Shown: positions 58,646 through 64,000 of the stretch, one piece after another
Position numbering within the stretch: position 1 is the first letter of the stretch
Layout of the letters: each line of letters opens with the position of its first letter
From: Acidimicrobiia bacterium
GTDB taxonomy: Bacteria; Actinomycetota; Acidimicrobiia; IMCC26256; PALSA-610
Direction: 5' to 3'
Assembly: GCA_027494135.1 (NCBI GenBank)
Contig: JAOSJK010000001.1
Span: forward strand, 99,378-163,377
Length of the DNA: 64,000 nucleotides
The notes under the pieces: generated by a model
What the model saw: only the letters and a program-made list of their open reading frames with translations
Databases searched by the model: none
Told to the model about the DNA's origin: nothing
Position numbers and translations under genes: made by a program

Positions 58646-59419
58646 GTGACCCTCGACCCGCTCTCCCCGTTCCGCCTCGACGGCAGGGTCGCAGTCGTGA
58701 CCGGCGCCAGCTCAGGGCTCGGTGCACGCTTCGCCCGCGTGCTCGACGGCGCCGGAGCGCGCCTGGTGCTCGCCGCACGTCGCACCGAGCGCCTGGAGGC
58801 GCTGGCCGCCGAGCTCACCGATGCCCACCCCCTCCGCTGCGATCTCTCGGTGCCCGGTGAGCCGGCCGCTCTCGTCGCTTCGGCCGTCGAGCGGTACGGA
58901 CGGATCGACGTGCTGGTGAACAACGCCGGCATGAGCTCGACGACGCCCGCTCTCGACGAGACGACCGAGCAGTTCCGAACGACCGTGGAGGTCAACCTCG
59001 TCGCGCCCTTCGAGACGGCGCGGGAAGCCGCACGGGTGATGATCGACTCCGGTCACGGCGGCTCGATCGTCAACATCGCTTCACTCTGGGGTGTGGTCGG
59101 AGTCGGCCAGATACCCGACGCGGCATACGCCGCCTCGAAGGGCGGCCTGGCGAACCTGACCCGTGAGCTTGCTGCACAGTGGGCTCGCAAGGGCGTTCGC
59201 GTCAACGCGATCGCGCCCGGCTGGTTTCCGACCGAGATGACCGAGGGCCGGATGTTCGGCGACGAGCGCTCGGAGCGCTGGCTGCGTCAGCGCACTCCCA
59301 TGGGCCGCGGCGGTGCAGAGCATGAGCTCGACGGCGCGCTGCTGTACCTGGCGAGCCCCGCGAGCAGCTTCGTCACAGGACAGGTGCTATCCGTGGACGG
59401 TGGCTGGACCGCGATCTGA
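58646..59419 (+). CDS. Short-chain dehydrogenase/reductase (SDR)
   Basis: A 257-residue classical SDR. The coenzyme motif is VVTGASSGLGARFARVL, the structural NNAG motif is DVLVNNAGMSS, and the active-site Ser, Tyr and Lys are in IVNIASLWG and AAYAASKGGLANL. A C-terminal GGWTAI closure is typical. It is convergent with the peroxiredoxin gene. The substrate is unknown. Confidence 0.95.
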   Translation: MTLDPLSPFRLDGRVAVVTGASSGLGARFARVLDGAGARLVLAARRTERLEALAAELTDAHPLRCDLSVPGEPAALVASAVERYGRIDVLVNNAGMSSTTPALDETTEQFRTTVEVNLVAPFETAREAARVMIDSGHGGSIVNIASLWGVVGVGQIPDAAYAASKGGLANLTRELAAQWARKGVRVNAIAPGWFPTEMTEGRMFGDERSERWLRQRTPMGRGGAEHELDGALLYLASPASSFVTGQVLSVDGGWTAI

Positions 59420-59436
59420 CGCGACCCACTCGGGAG

Positions 59437-59901
59437 CTAACCGTCGTGCTGCAGCTCGTGGAGGTCGGCGAGGACTGTCGCGGCGTGCGCGGCGGTGTCG
59501 GACACCTCGTAGACACGACGGATGACGCCCTCGGGGTCGATCAGGTACGAGATGCGTTTCGCGAAGTTCACCTTGTCGGTGCCCGGGTCGCGGACCCCGT
59601 AGGCGACGCCCACCTGCTCGTCGTGGTCGGCGAGCAGCCGGTAGGGGAAGTCGAACTTCTCGCGGAACGCGCGGTTCTCCTCGGGCGTGTCGAAGGAGAT
59701 CCCGAGGATCTCGCATCCCATCGCCTCGAATTCACGGGCCTGATCACGCAGGCCCTGGCCTTGAATCGTTCAACCAGGGGTGTCGGCCTTGGGGTACCAC
59801 CAGAGCAGAGCCCAGCGCCCCCTGAAGTCCGAGAGCGTCGTCGGCGCGCCATCGTGATCGGGCACCGTGAAGTCGGGTGCGGTCGTCCCCTCGGTGAGCA
59901 T
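59437..59901 (-). CDS. Selenocysteine-containing peroxiredoxin (Bcp/PrxQ type), in-frame TGA at residue 44
   Basis: A 154-residue thiol peroxidase of the BCP family. MLTEGTTAPDFTVPDHDGAP and LWWYPKADTPG lead to a TGA at 59772-59770, then TIQGQGLRDQAREFEAMGCE and the conserved ISFDTPEENRAFREKFDFPY and GVAYGVRDPGTDKVNFAKRI. The TGA replaces the peroxidatic Cys of the TPGCT motif, and the frame is continuous on both sides. Sec is thus the likely residue. The usual resolving Cys five residues on is replaced by GQ. Ordinary gene callers would stop at the TGA. The ATG at 59901 has GAGGGGGAG upstream. It would detoxify peroxides or thiol-bound oxidants in the cytoplasm. Confidence 0.85.
59730..59767 (-). 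promoter_or_regulatory. Candidate bacterial SECIS element
   Basis: Directly after the TGA the RNA can form a lower stem AUUCA/UGAAU (extendable by one G-U pair), an asymmetric internal loop, and an upper stem GGGCCUG/CAGGCCC of seven pairs closed by loop CGUGAU. The loop begins 22 nucleotides after the UGA, within the spacing known for bacterial SECIS elements, and contains the GU typical of SelB-recognised loops. Confidence 0.75.
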
Positions 59902-60007
59902 GTCTCCCCCTCGCGTCTCGTTCCATGGGCACGCTACCCGAGTGCCCGCACGTCCGTACGGCACTTCGGGACACCGCCCCTGTTCCGCACCTCTGGATCG
60001 CTGCCTT

Positions 60008-61213
60008 CTAGATCGTTGCCTTCTCCAGGACGTGGATGCCGCAGGCGGAGCCGAGGCCGATGACGTGCGTGAGGCCGACCTTCGCGTCGGGAACCTGGCG
60101 GTCGCCGGCCTCGCCGCGCAGGTGGGTCGTCACCTCGTACACGTTTGCGATGCCGGTGGCCCCGAGCGGGTGTCCCTTCGAGATGAGGCCCCCCGACACG
60201 TTGACCGGGATCGTGCCGTCGCGCCACGGACCCCGCTCGTCGATGAACCTGCCCGCCTCTCCGGGAGCGCAGAGGCGCAGGTTGTCGTAGTGGACGAGCT
60301 CGGCGGTCGCGAAGCAGTCGTGCAGCTCCACGAGGTCGAGGTCCTGCGGATCGACGCCCGAGATCTCGTAGGCCTTGTCGGCCGCTTCACGCGTCAACGT
60401 GTTGACGTCGGGCTGAACCTGGTCGCGCTCCGTCCAGGGGTCCGACGTGAGCACGGAGGCAGAGACGCGGACGGCGCGCCTGCGCTGCTCGTCGGACAGT
60501 GTCTTCAGCTTCTCCTCGGAGACCAGCACCGCGGCCGCGGCGCCGTCGCCCGTCGGGCAGCACATGAGCACCGTGTTCGGGTACGACATCATCTCGGCGC
60601 CCATCACCTGATCGAGCGTGAACGCCTTCTGGTACTGCGCCAGCGGGTTGAGCGTGGAGTGCTCGTGGTTCTTCTCGGCGACCTTCGCGAACTGCTCGAA
60701 GCCCACGCCGCCGTGCTCGTACGCGTACTCCATCCCCGCCTGCGCGAACACGCCGGGCATGAGGCCGGTGCCGAGGATCCCCTCGACCTGCATCACCGAT
60801 CCGTAGCGCCCCGACGGCTCGTAGACCTTGCGGTCGCGGTCTCCCTTGCCACCTGCGCCGAGGAGGCCCATCTTGCCCATCTTCTCCCAGCCGACGGCGA
60901 GCCCCATGTCGGCCTCGCCGGCCTTGATGGTCAGATAGACGGTGCGCAGCGCGGTGGCACCGGTGGCGCAGGCGTTCGCCACGTTGTAGACGGGGATGCC
61001 GGTCTGGCCGATCTGCTTCTGCAGGCGCTGACCGGGCCCCGAGGCAACCTCGTTGAGCGTCCCAGCCGCCATCACGCCCATGTCGTGGATGGTCACACCA
61101 CCGTCGGCGAGCGCGGCGAGCGCCGCCTGCGATGCGAGATCGATCGAGTCCATCCCGGGATAACGCCCGAACTTCGTCATGTTCGCGCCCAGCACCCAGA
61201 CCGCGTCACCCAT
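60008..61213 (-). CDS. Thiolase-family protein (SCP-x / lipid-transfer type)
   Basis: A 401-residue thiolase. The nucleophile Cys is in YNVANACATGATALRTVYL, with VELHDCFATAELVHYDN and [20 protein letters not shown] as the other active-site segments. It is related to, but clearly distinct from, the thiolase at 40418-41614. The ATG at 61213 removes an upstream extension of 22 residues with no conservation. A DUF35 partner gene lies upstream on the same strand, the typical SCP-x thiolase / OB-fold pairing. Confidence 0.92.
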   Translation of the reverse strand: MGDAVWVLGANMTKFGRYPGMDSIDLASQAALAALADGGVTIHDMGVMAAGTLNEVASGPGQRLQKQIGQTGIPVYNVANACATGATALRTVYLTIKAGEADMGLAVGWEKMGKMGLLGAGGKGDRDRKVYEPSGRYGSVMQVEGILGTGLMPGVFAQAGMEYAYEHGGVGFEQFAKVAEKNHEHSTLNPLAQYQKAFTLDQVMGAEMMSYPNTVLMCCPTGDGAAAAVLVSEEKLKTLSDEQRRRAVRVSASVLTSDPWTERDQVQPDVNTLTREAADKAYEISGVDPQDLDLVELHDCFATAELVHYDNLRLCAPGEAGRFIDERGPWRDGTIPVNVSGGLISKGHPLGATGIANVYEVTTHLRGEAGDRQVPDAKVGLTHVIGLGSACGIHVLEKATI

Positions 61214-61300
61214 GTCGCGCACCTCTCTCTCGTACAGATCCCAGACCGGCGGCCGGCCGCACCGCGGTCGACTCCACACCGGTTCCTGTCGAAGCGCCCG

Positions 61301-61699
61301 TCATGCGGGCTCGAACGCGAATGCGACGGCCTCGGTGCCGTCGTCGTCGGTGCCGGCCACGAACGTGGTCATCTTGACCTTCATGCCCAGCGACACCGCC
61401 TCGGGCGTCGGATCGCACCCGGTCAGGTTCGACTTGACCACGCCGCCGCCGTCGAGATCGACGAGTGCCGACACGTAAGGCACCGGAACCCCGGGCACCC
61501 CGCGGTGCACGATCGTGAACGACCTCACGGTCCCGGTGCTCTCGAGCCTGCGGCGGCGGAACTCGGTCCCGCCGCTCTTGGCGTCGGCGTTGCGCCGGTC
61601 GAGGTAGAGGGCGCCGGAATCGACCGACTCCCACGCCTCCAGGTGAGGCTCTCCGTCGCCGATCACCAGGTAGTCGACTATGGGTATCTGCTTGGCCAT
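61301..61699 (-). CDS. DUF35 OB-fold partner protein of thiolase
   Basis: A 132-residue protein. The OB-fold half is VRSFTIVHRGVPGVPVPYVS and ALVDLDGGGVVKSNL with GMKVKMTTFVAG. The N-terminal rubredoxin-like zinc ribbon normally has two CxxC pairs; here the region YLDRRNADAKSGGTEFRRRR has none, so zinc binding is lost. Such proteins form complexes with SCP-x-type thiolases, matching the next gene downstream. Confidence 0.85.
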   Translation of the reverse strand: MAKQIPIVDYLVIGDGEPHLEAWESVDSGALYLDRRNADAKSGGTEFRRRRLESTGTVRSFTIVHRGVPGVPVPYVSALVDLDGGGVVKSNLTGCDPTPEAVSLGMKVKMTTFVAGTDDDGTEAVAFAFEPA

Positions 61700-61790
61700 C
61701 GGACCTCCTGCTAGTCGGTGGCACGGTAACTACAGACGGCACCATCGGTCCACACGGGCGACCGTGGCCGCCGCGCGAGACTTGCGACGC

Positions 61791-61874
61791 GCGAGCGTGG
61801 CGGAACTGGCAGACGCGTCGGGTTTAGGTCCCGGTGCCCGCAAGGGCTTGAGGGTTCGAGTCCCTCCGCTCGCA
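61791..61874 (+). tRNA. tRNA-Leu (TAG)
   Basis: Eighty-four bases with a long variable arm. Acceptor stem GCGAGCG with CGCTCGC, anticodon loop TTTAGGT giving TAG. The discriminator is A, and CCA is not encoded. tRNA-Leu genes are frequent integration sites, but no integrase is found nearby. Confidence 0.95.
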
Positions 61875-62090
61875 CGAGTGATCTAGGGGTAAAGCCCCAG
61901 GTCAGGGCCGTGCGGCGCTGCTCCGGATCGCCCCCGTGACACATTCCTGACACATCGCGACACGAGAGCCGCGCGCGACAGCGCTCTTGACAGCTCTTGA
62001 CAGCGCTCTTGACAGCGCGTTTTGCGGCGCGCGACTCGTGTGCGACTCCCGACCTCTGAACCGACGACGCGGCGTGGAATCGTCAGGGTG

Positions 62091-62152
62091 GCACAGAACC
62101 TCGATCCAACCCACGCGCCCGCGGGCGCGTGGGTTGGATCGAGGTTCTGTGC
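62091..62152. repeat. 62-bp perfect palindrome
   Basis: Positions 62091-62120 and 62123-62152 are exact reverse complements of 30 bases each, joined by GC, so the whole 62 bases are self-complementary. The arms begin GCACAGAACCTCGATCCAAC and end CACGCGCCC. There is no T tract after it. It could form a long hairpin or cruciform. Confidence 0.9.
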
Positions 62153-62208
62153 AGCGCGCTGTGCAGAGGGGCGCCCCGCGCTCACAGGCCGCTCAACGAC
62201 AACGCGAA

Positions 62209-62232
62209 CCCTGCACCTCGCAGAGTGCAGGG
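62209..62232. repeat. Perfect 8-bp hairpin
   Basis: CCCTGCAC, loop CTCGCAGA, GTGCAGGG. It lies about 55 bases after the long palindrome, in the same non-coding region. Function unknown. Confidence 0.6.
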
Positions 62233-62493
62233 GCGTGGAGCATCGGGCTTGCGCGTCGGTGGGGCGAGCCAATCCTTGTGTCCTTGCCGGCCGGTTACAC
62301 CACTCGAAGGGGCGACGACGTCAGCGGAGCTATCACGCGCACGAACAGGGGAACTTCGGCGGTCGTCGAGTCGTCGTAGAGGGGACGGCGGACGAGGGCT
62401 TGACATTCCTCCGCGGGGGGTACATTCCGGGCGCCGACGGTGATGGGGATGCGCCGTGTGACCGTCGCGTCGTCACGATCGAGGAGTGCGCCA

Positions 62494-63058
62494 ATGAGCG
62501 TGCGACGACAACTCTCACGGTCGACCAGAGCGCTCGCCGCGACGGCGACGGGCCTGGTGGGTTTCGGAATCCCGGTTCCTGTCGCTGCCGATTCCTACGC
62601 GGCGGGCCCACCGGATTCGGGATACCGGCCGGACAACTCCGAACACACCTGGTGCTACGGCAACACCTTCACCTGGCAGGACGCGCGGGACGCCGCCTCC
62701 CTACGCGGCAGTGAACCTCGATAACCAGACGACGATGTACGACACGTACATGGGGAACTGCTCGCAGAACACCGACGCGATCTGGGTTCGTGAGACAAAT
62801 CCAGCGTACTACGGGTCCTACACCTGCGAGGACTTCAATCAGAACGGCACGTGCGAGAAGGGGATCGTTCGCCTGAACTTCGACACGCTGAGCCGTGACG
62901 ACGGTGGCAGCATCGACCTCTGGAAGTCGGTCGCGTGTCAGGAGCTAGGGCACTCAGTGGGACTCACCCACGCCTCGAACGACTGCATGGGGAACCTGAG
63001 CCTCCTCGAGTACTCGCCGCACCACGTGAACCACGTCAACAACGACCGCTGGCCATGA
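62494..63058 (+). CDS. Secreted zincin-like protein with QExxH motif (one frameshift)
   Basis: About 187 residues. An N-terminal signal peptide (TRALAATATGLVGFGIPVPV, then AADS) is followed by a Cys-containing domain. An extra C in the run at 62699-62701 breaks the frame between RDAAS and YAAVNLDNQTTMY. Near the end, SVACQELGHSVGLTHASNDC matches the metzincin pattern HExxHxxGxxH except that Gln replaces the first His. Cys residues flank it (CQELGH, DCMG). This may be a metal-binding or degenerate protease. A lipoprotein follows in the same direction. Confidence 0.75.
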
Positions 63059-63083
63059 CAGCGGGCCAGGGAGGAGGGGAGCG

Positions 63084-63833
63084 ATGAGGAAGATCGCGTA
63101 CGGTCTCGTCTCACTCCTGCTGGCCATGAGCGCTGCGTGTGGCGGCGGTGGGGGAAGTGGCGGTGACGGGTCGCTCGTCGCGCTGGCGAACACGATCCAG
63201 CGGCACACGTCTGCCAGCTACATCCCGCTGACGAGCTGGTCCGGGAGCCTCGAAGATTCCGACGTCGTGGGGGTTGGCACGATCGTGGACGTGCGCGCCG
63301 GCATGACCTTCGTCCAGGGGAAGTACGACGACGGCACCGACATCCTAGATCCAAGAATGCTGCTGGTGATCGAGCCGACGCGGCTGGTCGAGGGTGCCGA
63401 GCTACTCGGTGCCTCGGGCCAGATCCTCGTACAGCAGAACCGATCGTCGGCAGTGCCGCTGGATGACGTCGCTCGTACGATCGACGGCGCGCAGGACCAG
63501 ATCGCGTTCTTCCTGCGCGAGATGATCGTGCCCATTGAGATGGGAGACGCGATTAGAGACGAGTTCGCTGGGCGCGCGAGCGACGATCCGGTCTTCACGC
63601 CGGTCTATGCATCTGCGCTGCTGGGCGTCCAGGGGACGACCGCGTTCCCGCTGCTCACCGGCGAAGAGCTCGTCCTCACGGACGACGCGCGCCAGGTTCT
63701 TGGTTCTCTGGGCGTAGAGATAGACGGGTTCGCGGTCGTGAAGCTCGGGACGCCGCCGGCTCTGGCGGGGTCCACTCCCGACAAGCCGCCGGTGCCGCCC
63801 GACGACGGTTCGGCGCTGGCCCCCGCGGAGTGA
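63084..63833 (+). CDS. Predicted lipoprotein of unknown function
   Basis: A 249-residue protein with an n-region MRKIAYGLVSLLLAMSAAC whose MSAAC fits a lipobox. A Gly/Ser linker (GGGGGSGGDGS) then precedes the mature part. The mature part has VVGVGTIVDVRAGMTFVQGK and similar beta-rich segments and ends in a Pro-rich tail. No family is recognised. It lies 26 bases after the zincin-like gene, so the two probably form an operon with the third gene. Confidence 0.75.
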   Translation: MRKIAYGLVSLLLAMSAACGGGGGSGGDGSLVALANTIQRHTSASYIPLTSWSGSLEDSDVVGVGTIVDVRAGMTFVQGKYDDGTDILDPRMLLVIEPTRLVEGAELLGASGQILVQQNRSSAVPLDDVARTIDGAQDQIAFFLREMIVPIEMGDAIRDEFAGRASDDPVFTPVYASALLGVQGTTAFPLLTGEELVLTDDARQVLGSLGVEIDGFAVVKLGTPPALAGSTPDKPPVPPDDGSALAPAE

Positions 63834-64000
63834 CGAGCGGCACGCGGCCGGAGCCGCGTAGGTCCGACGCTGACGAGGTCGACGCGGGCGGCCTGTCGTG
63901 GGAGGTGTTCGTCGGGAATCTGGCCGAGGTGGCGGGGTCGCCCGTGGAGTCGCTCGGCTACGAGACGCCGTTGGCCGACCTGGTCGGTTCGGGCGCGTCG
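63830..64000 (+). CDS. Unknown protein, cut by the right edge
   Basis: A GTG at 63830 overlaps the lipoprotein stop (GTGA) and opens a frame of 57 codons to the window edge. It reads LSWEVFVGNLAEVAGSPVES and LGYETPLADLVG; the ETPLADL-like segment recalls the start of an acyl-carrier-type fold, but the evidence is weak and the remainder is outside the window. Confidence 0.4.
   Translation, partial: MTSGTRPEPRRSDADEVDAGGLSWEVFVGNLAEVAGSPVESLGYETPLADLVGSGAS

Larger units (their letters stand above)
61875..62493. other. Structure-rich non-coding region after tRNA-Leu
   Basis: About 620 bases with no recognisable gene. It holds three copies of CTCTTGACAG at about 61980-62015, two TGACACAT copies near 61938-61958, inverted arms CACGAG/CTCGTG on either side of the CTCTTGACAG array, the 62-bp palindrome (62091-62152) and a hairpin at 62209-62232. 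Open frames here are shadows of repeated sequence. It could be a regulatory region, a relic of an integrated element or partly an assembly artefact. Confidence 0.6.

Noticed and set aside
59437..59964. Peroxiredoxin read as two genes broken by a frameshift
   Set aside because: The codons before and after the TGA are in the same frame (59769 and 59721 differ by a multiple of three), so no indel is involved; a stop at the peroxidatic site with a downstream hairpin fits selenocysteine better.
61875..62493. An integrated phage or genomic island at tRNA-Leu
   Set aside because: No integrase, no phage gene and no second copy of the tRNA 3' end are visible in the window; the repeats alone are not enough.

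Overview
The window is about 64 kb of a GC-rich actinobacterial chromosome, most likely from class Acidimicrobiia. The support is the folC-valS and tig-clpP-clpX gene order, the mreBCD-mrdA-rodA cell-shape cluster, a CAP-domain secreted protein with GYWLVASDGGIFAFGDARFH repeats, a DUF222/HNH protein, and an abundance of acyl-CoA dehydrogenase, enoyl-CoA hydratase and thiolase genes. Gene content is mostly chromosomal housekeeping with small toxin-antitoxin insertions. There is no phage, IS element, CRISPR array or rRNA operon. Six tRNA genes are present: Pro-TGG, Gly-TCC, Arg-TCT, His-GTG, Lys-CTT and Leu-TAG.

Layout. 1-5.6 kb (minus): rodA (cut by the left edge), mrdA, mreD, mreC, mreB. 5.7-12.6 kb (minus): ndk, a cupin / DUF6807 / Gfo-Idh-MocA operon, folC, valS. 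12.7-18.2 kb: the CAP-repeat protein and an ABC ATPase (plus), then clpX, clpP and tig (minus). 18.3-21.4 kb (plus): VOC protein, class III aminotransferase, CBS protein, TIM-barrel isomerase. 21.4-24.2 kb: DUF222/HNH gene, tRNA-Pro, tRNA-Gly, hicAB. 24.2-43.8 kb: mainly acyl-CoA and general metabolism (two acyl-CoA dehydrogenases, two enoyl-CoA hydratases, a fused AccD-AccA carboxyltransferase, a thiolase, a saccharopine-dehydrogenase-like protein, aminotransferase, GNAT-menC pair), interrupted by MntA-HepT and VapBC. 43.8-49.9 kb: a sulfide / nitrosative-stress type island (SQR-like flavoprotein, DsrE remnant, HTH regulator, MIP18-type Fe-S factor, haem-type membrane protein, DUF2249 protein, ScdA/RIC) with a perfect operator palindrome. 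50-57.3 kb: tRNAs, methyltransferase, LolD/FtsX-type ABC exporter, TIGR01777 protein, DUF559 protein. 57.3-61.7 kb: epoxide hydrolase, SDR, peroxiredoxin, thiolase and its DUF35 partner. 61.8-64 kb: tRNA-Leu, a structure-rich non-coding stretch with a 62-bp perfect palindrome, then a secreted zincin-like protein, a lipoprotein and a gene cut by the right edge.

Most notable finding: the peroxiredoxin at 59437-59901 carries an in-frame TGA exactly where the peroxidatic cysteine of the TPGC motif belongs. The reading frame continues uninterrupted after it, and a strong stem-loop starts directly downstream. This is best read as a selenocysteine peroxiredoxin with a bacterial SECIS.

Caveat on the sequence: at least 21 genes carry simple frameshifts, about 29 in total. 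Most are single extra or missing bases, often in G or C runs, and they hit near-essential genes such as mreC, tig and folC. Two genes carry compensating pairs. This looks like uncorrected indel error in the assembly rather than gene decay, so frameshifted genes are listed over their full span. The peroxiredoxin TGA is not one of these, because no frame change is needed there.
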